DNA of 64,000 bases from Butyrivibrio sp. (GCA_015056565.1 SVGB01000010.1:1-64000), one strand, 5' to 3'; positions 48,669 to 58,643 are shown, numbered from the stretch's first letter. Notes: generated from the letters alone by a model not told the origin. Translations and numbers: made by a program.

Positions 48669-50055
48669 TGTACCTGTATAGTTCCTTTCCCTCTAAGTCA
48701 GTCTCAAGTCTTACACCTCTGTCAAAGCAGCATATCTCCCTGTCATCAATAAATGCATAAGCCTTTTCTTTTATATGCTCTATCTTGTAGACATGGCCAT
48801 TTAAGTGCTGCTCATAGTAGCCGGTGTATTCTTTTACACTGCTCCAGATGATCCTGTCACGAAGGATCACCGCTCCGTACATCCTGCTGATGTACTCAAG
48901 TACTGCCAGCATTGCCGGGCCATATGCATCCTGATTTCCATCAACTCCCTGAAGGGATGGCTTCATGGTAAAAGGGTCATACTGCTGAACAAATATGCAG
49001 TCCTCTCCGATTGCCTCAAAGAGCTTTCTTCCAAGCTTTGGGATCAGATCGTAATAGCCATAGTTTTCAAGGGCAGTTATAGCTCTTTGATAGGTAAGTG
49101 CCTGAGCCTGCCCGCTCCAATTATTTACATTATCGTTCCTGTACAAAGGATCTGACACTGACACAGATGGAAGCGGCATTTTTGTCCAGAACTCTTTTTC
49201 ATTTAAAAGGTGCTCTTTTACAAATCTCTTTGCATCCGCAGGAAACATGCTCTTCCAGTACATCATCCTAAGGTTGTTGTGAACAAGGGTATTCATCTGC
49301 TCATGCTTATTGTCCCTGTCAAAGAAAGCTCCTTTTTCCTCATCCCAGAGAATGTCCCTTATCCGTTTCTTTAGCTCATCTGCCTCCTGCCTGTGGCGTG
49401 AAAAGAGCTCTGTATCACCTTTTATCTGTGCTATCTCAGCCATGCAATCCCTGGCAGCATAGGAGTAGCTCATAAAGTCCATGGATGCCATTGGCACAAC
49501 CTGAAAGCCTGTAGGCGCAGTATCGCTCTCCCAGTAATCAGGTGCATCCGCGTACCTTACAGCGTTGTCTTCTCCAGTGTCATATTTGCACCAGCTCTCA
49601 AGACATCCGTCGTTGTCAGAGTCGCGCACCTTCCACAGATACTCATCATATTTTTTCAGCACATCATAGAGTTTATCAAGGTAGGCAGGATCTTTTCCTG
49701 TCATGTAGTAGACATCAAGGGCAGGCCCTGGAAAGCAAAAGCCCTGGAACTTGTCAAACTGTGGGATCAGCTTACCATCTGCACATTCAATACTTCCAGG
49801 GAGCCTTCCATCGCTCCTTTGATTGTCCATGAATATTTTCTGATTGTTTAAGGCTACTTCGAGATTTCTTTTCCCATACATTGCACCGCCCATGGGCTGG
49901 GTCTCGATCCAGACTTTGTTGTAGCCACCGCCTTCTATAAGTACGTCTCTTCCGGCAAAAGACTTGACGTTCAGCCTGCATTTTTCCTCAGCTGAGTCAT
50001 AAAGCTTTTGCAGAAGCTTATCTGAAATCTTAAAAACAACTTTAGTTTCTCCCAT
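48658..50055 (-). CDS. (alpha/alpha)6-barrel glycosidase, GH63/MGH1-like
   Basis: DNDGCLESWCKYDTGEDNAVRY and NNWSGQAQALTYQRAITALENYGY blocks. Confidence 0.65.
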   Translation of the reverse strand: MGETKVVFKISDKLLQKLYDSAEEKCRLNVKSFAGRDVLIEGGGYNKVWIETQPMGGAMYGKRNLEVALNNQKIFMDNQRSDGRLPGSIECADGKLIPQFDKFQGFCFPGPALDVYYMTGKDPAYLDKLYDVLKKYDEYLWKVRDSDNDGCLESWCKYDTGEDNAVRYADAPDYWESDTAPTGFQVVPMASMDFMSYSYAARDCMAEIAQIKGDTELFSRHRQEADELKKRIRDILWDEEKGAFFDRDNKHEQMNTLVHNNLRMMYWKSMFPADAKRFVKEHLLNEKEFWTKMPLPSVSVSDPLYRNDNVNNWSGQAQALTYQRAITALENYGYYDLIPKLGRKLFEAIGEDCIFVQQYDPFTMKPSLQGVDGNQDAYGPAMLAVLEYISRMYGAVILRDRIIWSSVKEYTGYYEQHLNGHVYKIEHIKEKAYAFIDDREICCFDRGVRLETDLEGKELYRYNGL

Positions 50056-50059
50056 AAGC

Positions 50060-50902
50060 TCATCCCTTCAATCCACTTGTTCCGATACCTTCTACAAGGT
50101 ATTTATTGAAGAACAGGAATATTAAAAATACAGGAACAAGGGACAATGTGGACATGGCAAACATGGCACCGTAGTCTGTGACAGACGCAGAGTCCGCAAA
50201 GAGCTTGATGGCAATGGATGCAGTGTAGGACTGAGGTCTTGAAAGATAAAGCAGCGGTCCCATGTAATCATCCCACTTCCAATAAAACTGAATTATGATG
50301 GTTGTCACTATAGCCGGCTTTAAAAGTGGCAGGATGATTCTTGCATAAATACCGTACTTGCTGCATCCGTCAATCTTGGCTGCCTCATCCAGTTCTCTGG
50401 GTATTCCCTGCATGAACTGCATCATCTGATAGATGAAAAATGCCTGTCCGCAGAAGTAAGGAAGGATCAGGGGAACATATCCCGGAACCAGCCCCAGTCT
50501 GTAATAAATAAGATACTGAGGGATCATTATTACCTGTCCCGGAAGCATCATTGTTGCCAGCATAAAGGTAAACCATAGCTTTCTTCCTCTGAACTTGATC
50601 CTGGAAAAAGAGTACGCAACCAGTGAGGAAGACAGTACAGTTCCAAAGGTTGAAACTGTAGTAACAAACAGTGAATTCTTAAAAAATGTTGCGAAGGTTG
50701 TGCCTCCAAATCCCTTCCAGCCAGTGTGATAGTTAGAGGCTTTAAAGGCCTTGGGAACAAGACTCAGCGTTCCTCTTAAGATCTCTGCATTGTCCTTAAA
50801 GGATCCGCTTATCATCCATAGAACAGGATAGATCATCACAAATCCAAAGAGCAGGACCAGCAGATGATATAAAACTTTTAATACGATCTTTTTCTTTCTC
50901 AT
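50060..50902 (-). CDS. Carbohydrate ABC transporter permease (MalG-like)
   Basis: EAA region DEAAKIDGCSKYGIYARIILPLLKPA. Confidence 0.92.
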   Translation of the reverse strand: MRKKKIVLKVLYHLLVLLFGFVMIYPVLWMISGSFKDNAEILRGTLSLVPKAFKASNYHTGWKGFGGTTFATFFKNSLFVTTVSTFGTVLSSSLVAYSFSRIKFRGRKLWFTFMLATMMLPGQVIMIPQYLIYYRLGLVPGYVPLILPYFCGQAFFIYQMMQFMQGIPRELDEAAKIDGCSKYGIYARIILPLLKPAIVTTIIIQFYWKWDDYMGPLLYLSRPQSYTASIAIKLFADSASVTDYGAMFAMSTLSLVPVFLIFLFFNKYLVEGIGTSGLKG

Positions 50903-50916
50903 CCTTTGCGTCCCCC

Positions 50917-51837
50917 TTAACTCTCTGATTCGCTAAATACCCAGAACTTGGATGTTCTGAATATCACAAGTGTGATAAGACTCATAACGATCAGCATTAC
51001 CCAGCTCATGGCACAGGCGTAGCCCATGTTGTTGTACTTAAATGCCTGGTTGTAAACGTTGAGGGCATAGAGCATTGTGGAATTGTTTGGTCCGCCACCG
51101 GTTATTACAAAGGCCTGAGTAAAGGTCATGAAGGACGAAATTGTCTGCATTATGAGGTTGTACAAAATGATGGGCGAAAGGCAGGGCAGAGTTATCTTAA
51201 AGAATCTCTGAAGGCCATTAGCTCCGTCGATTTCAGAAGCTTCATAATAGGTCGACGGGATCTCTTTTAACCCTGCAGCGAAGATGATCATGGAAGAGCC
51301 AAACTGCCACACTGCCATCAGGATAAGAGGATAGATAGCAAGAGCCTCACTGCCAAACCAGTTGATCTTTTCAAAACCCATATTTACAAGAACTGAGTTA
51401 AAAAGACCTTTTCTTGCAAAGAGCTGTTTCCATACAAGGGCAACAGCAACTGAGCCGCCAACAAGAGATGGCACATAGTAAAGAGATCTGTAAAATGTCA
51501 CCATCTTGCTTTTTCTGGTGAGCACAAATGCCACAAGCAGCGCGAAGGTAAGCTTAAGCGGCACTGCCAGAAAAACATACTGCAGAGTCTTCTTTATGGA
51601 TTTTAAAAAGACTTCGTCCTTAAACAGCATCACAAAGTTTTTAAACCCAACCAGTACTGCCACTTTGCTTCCAAGTGAATAGTCTGTAAATGCATAATAT
51701 AAAGACATGCAGATTGGAATAAACGAAAAGCAGACAAACCCAAAGATAAATGGAGCTGCAAACACATGACCTACAACATTGTCATTGTTGATAAAGCGGC
51801 TCAGGGCCTCTGTTTTTGTTTTCTTCATATCTCCCAT
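50917..51837 (-). CDS. Sugar ABC transporter permease (MalF/UgpA-like)
   Basis: EAA region YEASEIDGANGLQRFFKITLPCLSPI. Confidence 0.92.
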   Translation of the reverse strand: MGDMKKTKTEALSRFINNDNVVGHVFAAPFIFGFVCFSFIPICMSLYYAFTDYSLGSKVAVLVGFKNFVMLFKDEVFLKSIKKTLQYVFLAVPLKLTFALLVAFVLTRKSKMVTFYRSLYYVPSLVGGSVAVALVWKQLFARKGLFNSVLVNMGFEKINWFGSEALAIYPLILMAVWQFGSSMIIFAAGLKEIPSTYYEASEIDGANGLQRFFKITLPCLSPIILYNLIMQTISSFMTFTQAFVITGGGPNNSTMLYALNVYNQAFKYNNMGYACAMSWVMLIVMSLITLVIFRTSKFWVFSESES

Positions 51838-51871
51838 GAAAAAACTCCCCTTTCAAATCCTTAGAAAAAAG

Positions 51872-51902
51872 AAATCCCGCCCGCCTTTAGCGAGCAGGAT
51901 TT
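51872..51902 (-). terminator. Intercistronic hairpin/terminator between solute-binding and permease genes
   Basis: Minus strand AAATCCTGCTCGC-TAAAG-GCGGGCGGGATTT followed by CTTTTTTC. Confidence 0.7.
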
Positions 51903-51915
51903 TCAAAAATCTTTA

Positions 51916-53325
51916 TTACTTAAAAATTGCCTCTGCATCGGCATAGGTCTTTTCAGCTGCCTCTGCTGCTGTGATCTCTCCACTTACAACCTGCTGGATG
52001 TAGTTAAGGTAGTTATCCTGTACCTGATCCTGTCCGTCAGGAGAAAGAACGTTGTACTCCTTAGGAGTAGGCTTCTGGCTTATGCTGTCTACATAGTCAT
52101 ACATGATCTGCTGACCCTTTGTAGCAGATGCTGCAAGAGCAGCTCTTACATCTTCGTTGGCAGGGATTCCTCTCTCAGCCTGAAGGATGTTGTTGCAGTC
52201 GATGTCGTTTTCAAACCAGCTGATGAATGCTGCGGCAGCTTCCTTGTGCTCTGAATCCTGTGAGACGCAAAGCATCTGGGAGGACTGGATCAAAGCACCG
52301 GAATTGCCACCTGCTGTAACCTTAGGAAGAGGGGCAAGAGCAAGTTCTCTTCCCTGGTCAGCGCAGACATTATAGATAGTAGGGAACTGGTTGACAGCAA
52401 CCCAGGTCATTGCAGCTTCACCTGTTACTAGGAAGTCATTCTCGATGTTTGTTACCTCTGCGGAAGCACCTGCATCAGGATAAGATCCCTTCTTTATCAT
52501 ATCTGCTCTCATTTGGATGAAAGGGGTGAGCATCTGAGGATCATCAAATCCCATTCCGGTAAGATCAAGATTAAAGAAACTGTACTGACCAAGAGTTCCC
52601 TGCTGTCCTATATAAGTTGAGCAACCTGCGATAAAGTCTGATGTAAGGAATGTGGATGAACCAAAAATTCCAAGTTTTTCAGTAATTGTATCTGCTGCCT
52701 TCTGGTAGTCTTCCCATGTCCAGTCCTCTGTAGGAAGCTCTGCTCCAGCCTCCTCAAACATTGCCGGGTCATAGGCGATACCATAGGTGTTGATTCCGTT
52801 TGTAAGACCAAGCTGTGTTCCATCAGTCTCTCTTGTAGTCTTAAGGTTAGCCTCTGAGATCTTGGAAACATCTACAACACCTGAAGCGATGTACTCATCA
52901 AGTGGGCAGATCTTATCAAGATACATTGGGAAGTTTCCGCCAAGCTGGAATACATCCCAAACCTCATCAGAAGCTACCAGTGTTTTAAGCTTTGTAAAAT
53001 AATCATCAAATGAGTAGTACTCGTACTCGATAGTCACATTAGGATTAAGGCTCTCATAGAGTTCAATTGCTGCGATAGTCTTGTCATGTCTGTCCTGTGA
53101 TCCCCACCATGCCATACGAAGTGTGATTGGCTCGTCAGAAGCAGTTGCTTCCTGCTTGGTTTCTGTCTGTGCAGGAGCCTCTGTGGCAGCTGTATCAGCA
53201 GGAGCCTGCTCCTGTGTTTCAGCTTCAGTGTTTTCTGCCTGACTTCCGCAACCTGCAAGTGATCCTGCGATCATGGTCATCGCCATTAGTAAACTCACTA
53301 ACTTTTTCTTCATTTTTTCCTCCAA
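51916..53325 (-). CDS. Sugar ABC transporter substrate-binding lipoprotein
   Basis: Lipobox SLAGCGSQ; LRMAWWGSQDRHDKTIAAIELYE typical of family 1 SBPs. Confidence 0.92.
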   Translation of the reverse strand: MEEKMKKKLVSLLMAMTMIAGSLAGCGSQAENTEAETQEQAPADTAATEAPAQTETKQEATASDEPITLRMAWWGSQDRHDKTIAAIELYESLNPNVTIEYEYYSFDDYFTKLKTLVASDEVWDVFQLGGNFPMYLDKICPLDEYIASGVVDVSKISEANLKTTRETDGTQLGLTNGINTYGIAYDPAMFEEAGAELPTEDWTWEDYQKAADTITEKLGIFGSSTFLTSDFIAGCSTYIGQQGTLGQYSFFNLDLTGMGFDDPQMLTPFIQMRADMIKKGSYPDAGASAEVTNIENDFLVTGEAAMTWVAVNQFPTIYNVCADQGRELALAPLPKVTAGGNSGALIQSSQMLCVSQDSEHKEAAAAFISWFENDIDCNNILQAERGIPANEDVRAALAASATKGQQIMYDYVDSISQKPTPKEYNVLSPDGQDQVQDNYLNYIQQVVSGEITAAEAAEKTYADAEAIFK

Positions 53326-53508
53326 TATCCCTGTTGCCCAGGTTCAAAAAATAGAACTATTGCAACATTTCCTTCTCACTTGTTTTTAATTTTCAACTTT
53401 TCAAGACGTCTTTTGTTGTTAAAATCTTATAACCAGAAGCAGAGATTTTCAATATTTTAGGGCATTTGTGACAACAAAGTGAAAACCCTTTAAATTTTCA
53501 AACTATAT

Positions 53509-54369
53509 TTACCGTACCTTTGTCATGGACTTGCGATACTGAAGGGGCGAAACCTTCATCTGCTTCTTGAACACTCTCTCAAAATAGGTGAGGCTGTCGT
53601 ATCCCAGGCGGTTTGCGATCTCCGCCATGCTCATGTCTTCGTCCATCAGGTACTGCTTGCTGGCTACGATCCTGTAGAGGTTTATATACTCAGAGATGGT
53701 GAAGTTGGTAACCTCCCTGAAGATCCTGCAAAGATACGCCTTGCTCATGTAGAACTGATCCGCAAGCTCAGACACAGAGCCGATCTTTTCATAGTTTTCA
53801 GCAATATAATCAGCAACCTGGTGAACCTTTTTCTGCTTCTCGATGTGGGGCTTAACACCAGCTTCATTGAGCTTTCCAAGCTTTCTTTTCTTAAGCCTCT
53901 CCTGATCAAGGAATATCTTCATGATCTCCAGCTTTATCCTGCCCTCAGTCATGGCGTCCTTTTTGCCTGAAGTGAGTTTCTCTATGTTTCCTATCAGTTC
54001 CTGGAAATAGTCATCTTCTCCCACCTGGTAGACCCCGTGATGCTCGGAAAAGAACTTCCCAACGTCTATACCAAACATGCTGCACATGGGCGCAATGACA
54101 CTCTCCTTAAGCTCAATAAGGAGCCTGTCGTGATGACTTCCGCCGATGATGTTGGTCTTTGCTATCTTGCTCTTATCGATGATGGTGATAGTGCCTGGCA
54201 TCATGCGGTAGCACGTTCCCTGGTAAAAGAAATATCTCTCCCCGTCAAATATGTACTGCATCTGATATTCGTTGTGATAAAATCCAAGTCCCTTGGTGAA
54301 GTCCTGATTTCTCTTGACTCTGCCAACTGCGATACCGTTAAACTCACCTTTGTAAACTTCCTCAAACAT
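53509..54369 (-). CDS. AraC family transcriptional regulator
   Basis: C-terminal dual HTH (SVSELADQFYMSKAYLCRIFREVTNFTISEYINLYRI). Confidence 0.9.
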   Translation of the reverse strand: MFEEVYKGEFNGIAVGRVKRNQDFTKGLGFYHNEYQMQYIFDGERYFFYQGTCYRMMPGTITIIDKSKIAKTNIIGGSHHDRLLIELKESVIAPMCSMFGIDVGKFFSEHHGVYQVGEDDYFQELIGNIEKLTSGKKDAMTEGRIKLEIMKIFLDQERLKKRKLGKLNEAGVKPHIEKQKKVHQVADYIAENYEKIGSVSELADQFYMSKAYLCRIFREVTNFTISEYINLYRIVASKQYLMDEDMSMAEIANRLGYDSLTYFERVFKKQMKVSPLQYRKSMTKVR

Positions 54370-54400
54370 TTTCCCACCTCAGCTACATGATAGTTTTATG

Positions 54401-55270
54401 TCAGTTCAAAGAAATATCTTTTTCGTCAATCCTGATAAACACAGGGCGCTCTTTTGGGGTCTCATTGGGCTGGTGCAGAACCAGGAAAAGCTCCCCGTCA
54501 AAAGTCTCAAACAACATTCCGTGACCGCCATCCTTGTCAAAAAGCGGCTTGTTGTCAACTGTCCAGGTTCCGCTGATATCCCCATTATCTGACCTTGCAA
54601 TACCTTCTGCATAGCCGCCTTCAGCCATGGTAGCCCAGAGCATTATAAGCTCTCCGTCTTTCTTGCGGTGCAGGAATGGTCCGTCTGTGACATATACAGG
54701 GCCATCCCAAAGCCTGTGAGTAATGCTCTTGACCCAGGGCTGCGCCTGCGACGCCCTGAAAAGAGTTTCCGGCTCTTTGACAGGTCTTTTCAGATCATCT
54801 GATAATTCCACCGCGCAGATCTGTCCATCCCCAACATCCATCCACTCATGGGAAAAGACCATATAGGGCTTGCCCTCAGGTGAAAGATAAAATGTACCAT
54901 CCAGGCAGTTCCACTCATCTGGTGTTATCTTGCCATCACTGTGGACCGCAAATGGTCCAAGGGGCCTGTCGGCCTTAAGTATCATGGTTCCCTTCATATC
55001 AAGTGCCTCAGAATTAAAGGTTGCAAACATATAAAAGCCACCCTTATAGACATGCACCTCCGGCGCCCAGTAATTCTTATCAGCCCAGAAATCCTCCGGC
55101 TTGTGGAACACCTCAAAGGGTCCCTCCCAGGCAACAAGGTCCCTACTGGTATAGCAGTCAAATCCATCTGCCTTCCCCCAGCATGTCTTAGCCCTTGTTC
55201 CGTACATATAGTAAACTCCATCATATGGCAAAACAAAGGGATCTCTGATATTTATCTCTTCCAGTCTCAT
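54401..55270 (-). CDS. GH43 family glycoside hydrolase
   Basis: INIRDPFVLPYDGVYYMYGT, WAPEVHVYKGGFYMF, DGTFYLSPEGKPYMVFSHEW. Confidence 0.9.
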   Translation of the reverse strand: MRLEEINIRDPFVLPYDGVYYMYGTRAKTCWGKADGFDCYTSRDLVAWEGPFEVFHKPEDFWADKNYWAPEVHVYKGGFYMFATFNSEALDMKGTMILKADRPLGPFAVHSDGKITPDEWNCLDGTFYLSPEGKPYMVFSHEWMDVGDGQICAVELSDDLKRPVKEPETLFRASQAQPWVKSITHRLWDGPVYVTDGPFLHRKKDGELIMLWATMAEGGYAEGIARSDNGDISGTWTVDNKPLFDKDGGHGMLFETFDGELFLVLHQPNETPKERPVFIRIDEKDISLN

Positions 55271-55311
55271 TTTTACACTCCTTTATTAAGTGAAATCTTT
55301 TTTATAATAGC

Positions 55312-55341
55312 ACAAAAAGAGCCCACATTTCGTGAGCTCTT
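55312..55341. terminator. Bidirectional terminator between larA-like and GH43 genes
   Basis: AAGAGCCCAC-ATTTC-GTGAGCTCTT with T-runs on both sides. Confidence 0.75.
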
Positions 55342-55353
55342 TTTTCTGGGTCT

Positions 55354-55477
55354 GACAAGACACGGGGCGGTTCTGCTGACACGGGGGACGGACAAGACAC
55401 GGGGACGGTTCTACTGTCTCATTGCGCACAATGAGACAGTAGAACCGTCCCCGTGTCTTGTCCGCCCCTTGTCTTGT
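55354..55477. repeat. REP-like composite palindrome, copy 6: asymmetric nested
   Basis: Inner GACAAGACACGGGGACGGTTCTACTGTCTCATTGCG..copy flanked by an outer ACAAGACACGGGGCGG/CCGCCCCTTGTCTTGT layer. An extra unit, TTCTGCTGACACGGGGGACGG, is present on the left only. Confidence 0.93.
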
Positions 55478-56758
55478 TTAGTCAACGCCCTCTACCATTG
55501 GAACGACGCTGCCGCCGTAGGGGATTACGTAGACGCTCTTTCCGGTAAAATCTATGCCCTGGGCAAAGACAGAAGCATCGGTAAATGCCTTCATGCCCAT
55601 AGGTTCTGTGGTGTCGTTGTCGATTGTGGTGAGGATCCTTACTTCGCCTTTTTTGAGGTTCTCTACGGTGAGGTAAAAGATGAAGCCGCCGATAGTAAAG
55701 TCTGCTCTGAGGGCTGGGTCAAGGCGTCCTTCTTTAAGTGGATCAAGCCAGGCTGTATAGTCTGGAGCTCCGCACCCTTCTGGGCACTTGCAGAGCCAGA
55801 GCATCTGGCCGCCTTCTTTCATGGCGCGCATTCCGTTCATCATGCCCTTACAGCCCTGGTACAGGTTCATGTCCTTAGGAGCACCACCGCTACTTACGAT
55901 CACAATGTCTGCTTCGTGGTCTATCCATTTTTCGTAGCATTTCTTCTGGAACAGGCAGCTCTCCTTCCAGGCTTCATAGAGGTCTCCTCCAAAGAGTCCG
56001 CTGAACCTGCCGCTTGTAGCCACCACAATGTTGATACCGTAAGTGACATCCACTAAAGCTGCTGCCTCATTCATATCCTCATTTATGGGGTTGTTTTCCA
56101 AAAGAGCACATCCAACCCTTGGGTCAGAATGGGCAATATTGGGGTCAAGAGCCCTTTGGTGGTTCTGACGGATAGTCTGCCTTGAAGCCACTCCGGGAAG
56201 AATGTTCTTTCTTCCTCCACCAAAGCCAGCCATCATGTGATGAACTGTTCCGCCAACAACGATGACCTTGCGGCCGATAACAAGAGGGTTAACCCGAACT
56301 TCTGTACCACGGGAGGTTGTTCCTACATAGGTGCACTCAGCGTCGCAGTCGTGGTCTATAACTGTAACATTTGAATACATATAGGAGCCTGCTATTATTT
56401 CTTTTTCCTGCTCCGTGGACTTTCTGTGAGTGCCAAGAGCTATAAGGATGGTGATGTTTTCAAAAGGCACCTTCATCTCATCATGAAGGTAATGTCCAAG
56501 GAGGGTTATGATATCCCCCTGGTGCATCCAGCTCCTGGTGATGTCGGATACAACAATTGTAACCTTATCTTCCGCGCTTATCTTGCCCTTCAAAGGTTCT
56601 GATCCGATGGCCTTATCCGTAACACAGGCTAAAAATGCTGCCTCCACATCCTCTATCTCCGGCATTTTATCCGGGTTTAATACATCCACAGACGCAGCAC
56701 CCTTTATTCCAATTTCTACTTCTTCAGTTCCATATTTCAGCTTTGCATTGTAATCCAT
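55478..56758 (-). CDS. LarA-like (DUF2088) nickel-pincer racemase/epimerase family protein
   Basis: SDITRSWMHQ, ALGTHRKSTEQE, VGGTVHHMMAGFGGGRKNILPGVASRQTI. No larBCE in the window. Confidence 0.88.
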   Translation of the reverse strand: MDYNAKLKYGTEEVEIGIKGAASVDVLNPDKMPEIEDVEAAFLACVTDKAIGSEPLKGKISAEDKVTIVVSDITRSWMHQGDIITLLGHYLHDEMKVPFENITILIALGTHRKSTEQEKEIIAGSYMYSNVTVIDHDCDAECTYVGTTSRGTEVRVNPLVIGRKVIVVGGTVHHMMAGFGGGRKNILPGVASRQTIRQNHQRALDPNIAHSDPRVGCALLENNPINEDMNEAAALVDVTYGINIVVATSGRFSGLFGGDLYEAWKESCLFQKKCYEKWIDHEADIVIVSSGGAPKDMNLYQGCKGMMNGMRAMKEGGQMLWLCKCPEGCGAPDYTAWLDPLKEGRLDPALRADFTIGGFIFYLTVENLKKGEVRILTTIDNDTTEPMGMKAFTDASVFAQGIDFTGKSVYVIPYGGSVVPMVEGVD

Positions 56759-57072
56759 ATTACTCCAGCCTCACTTGATATGATTTCTACTTGTCAAAAA
56801 TGTCAACTACACGATTTGTTATATAATTATGCTTCTCTCTGGCAAAATTATATGCCTTTTTCTGGCCATTTTGATCAAACTCAATTGCAGACCTGAAATA
56901 AGACATATAAATTAACTGGGTCAAAGGGAATTTATATGTAATTTATTCCAAAAACAATCATTGAAACGCAAATATTTAAAAAAAGACATATAGTTCCACC
57001 TAAATCTAAGTGTTTTATATGACCATAACACGATATCATATATCAAATATCTGATGCCTGGCATTAAACAAT

Positions 57073-57828
57073 CTATAAAACAATCACCACTATCAGCGCC
57101 ATCAGCGCCGCAACAGTGACAAGGTCCCTTACTCCAAAGGGATACTGCTTGAATCCGCTCTTATAGCCCCTAAGTTCAAATCCCCTCATCTCCGCAGACA
57201 TGGCTGATACATCAACCTTCTTAAGACTGGATACCAGTAGCGGTACGCACAGAGGAGCTATAAGAGAGAGCTTCCTGAAAATATTCCTGGTGTCAAAATC
57301 AACGCCCCTTGCCTTCTGGGCATCCTGGATGTCATGGAACTCTGTGGCAAATATGGGCACAAATCTAAATGCTGTAGTTACGATAAAAGCATACCTGTAG
57401 GGTAGGTGAAGTCTCTTAACCAGGGCGTTACACAGATCGTTCATCTGAGTGATGGCAAACAGAAGCATCAAAGGAAGCATTGCTGCAATTACGCGAAGAG
57501 ACAACAGCAGCGCGCTCTTAAGGCCACCAGTTGTGAACAGCACAAAGCTTCCGATCACCACAAGAGGCTCTCCATCTCTTACGAAAAAGAGCTGTATCAC
57601 GAACATGATAAGTCCCAAAAAGAACAGGTTCCTTGTAAGGAGGATAGCTCTTTTCGCAATGCCGCAGGTGGCGGAAATAAGGATCATCAGTATGATCAAT
57701 CCCACCTCTGCAAAGACGTTTCCGCATATGATAGCTGCTATCCCGTAAAGAAATGCAGCAAGAAGCTTGGTCACAGGATTGAGCTTATGAAGGAAGCTGT
57801 CGCCTGGCACGTAGTTTAAAAGGTTCAT
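57073..57828 (-). CDS. ecfT: ECF transporter T component
   Basis: LHKLNPVTKLLAAF; ARGVDF...LIAPLCVPLLVSSLKKVDVSAMSAEMRGF. Confidence 0.92.
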   Translation of the reverse strand: MNLLNYVPGDSFLHKLNPVTKLLAAFLYGIAAIICGNVFAEVGLIILMILISATCGIAKRAILLTRNLFFLGLIMFVIQLFFVRDGEPLVVIGSFVLFTTGGLKSALLLSLRVIAAMLPLMLLFAITQMNDLCNALVKRLHLPYRYAFIVTTAFRFVPIFATEFHDIQDAQKARGVDFDTRNIFRKLSLIAPLCVPLLVSSLKKVDVSAMSAEMRGFELRGYKSGFKQYPFGVRDLVTVAALMALIVVIVL

Positions 57829-58643
57829 AGCGCACCTCCCTTCCCTGCCCTGTCACGAAGGGCAGCAAGCATGTCCTCTACTGTAAACACATCCTTAAAC
57901 TCATCTCCAAAGCGAAGAGCCAGCTCCGGAATCTGGGCTGGAAGGACTCTGGCCTTTTTAAGGACTTCAACATTTTTCATCATCTCATTGGTTGGTCCCT
58001 GCCCAAGGATCTGTCCATGATTTAATACAAGGACGTTTCTTGCATAGGACTGAACCAGCTCCATATCGTGGCTCACCATAAGGACTGTGACGCCCTTTTT
58101 CTGATTGAGCCCAGTGACATGATCCATGATGCGGATACACTCAAGGTAATCTAGTCCTGTTGTCGGCTCGTCCAATATAAGGAGCTTCGGCTCGCAGGCA
58201 AGGACACTTGCCAAGGCGATCCTCTGCCTCTCTCCGCGGCTCCTGGAAAATGGGAACCACTCAGGGTCAAGATCAAAGGTTTCAAGAACTGCCCTGGTTC
58301 TATCCGCTATAAGATCAGAAGGCCATCCCTGGACCTTCATGGAAAAAGCTATCTCATCCTTAACAGTGTTTTCGCAGATCTGGCGATCAGGGTTCTGGAA
58401 AAGAAATCCGCAGTCCCTGGCAAGAGTACTTGATGGGGTCTTTAACGTGTCTTTTCCATCCAGATAGACATGTCCCTTTGTGGGATGGAGAAGGCCGTTT
58501 ACAAGCCTGCTGATGGTACTCTTTCCCGCGCCGTTAGCTCCAATAAGAGCTACAAAGTCTCCCTTTTCAATGTGAAAAGAGAGGTTGTCTAATATAGGTC
58601 TTTTCTCGGAGTAGCCGAAACTGACATTTTCAAAGCGTATCAT
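57825..58643 (-). CDS. ECF transporter ATP-binding protein
   Basis: GANGAGKSTISRLVNGLL, FQNPDRQ, LLILDEPTTGLD; overlaps neighbours. Confidence 0.93.
   Translation of the reverse strand: MIRFENVSFGYSEKRPILDNLSFHIEKGDFVALIGANGAGKSTISRLVNGLLHPTKGHVYLDGKDTLKTPSSTLARDCGFLFQNPDRQICENTVKDEIAFSMKVQGWPSDLIADRTRAVLETFDLDPEWFPFSRSRGERQRIALASVLACEPKLLILDEPTTGLDYLECIRIMDHVTGLNQKKGVTVLMVSHDMELVQSYARNVLVLNHGQILGQGPTNEMMKNVEVLKKARVLPAQIPELALRFGDEFKDVFTVEDMLAALRDRAGKGGAL

Noticed and set aside
54941-56056. 371-aa plus-strand ORF
   Set aside because: Antisense to GH43 and the larA-like gene and reads straight through the REP-like hairpin; both opposing genes have clear family motifs.
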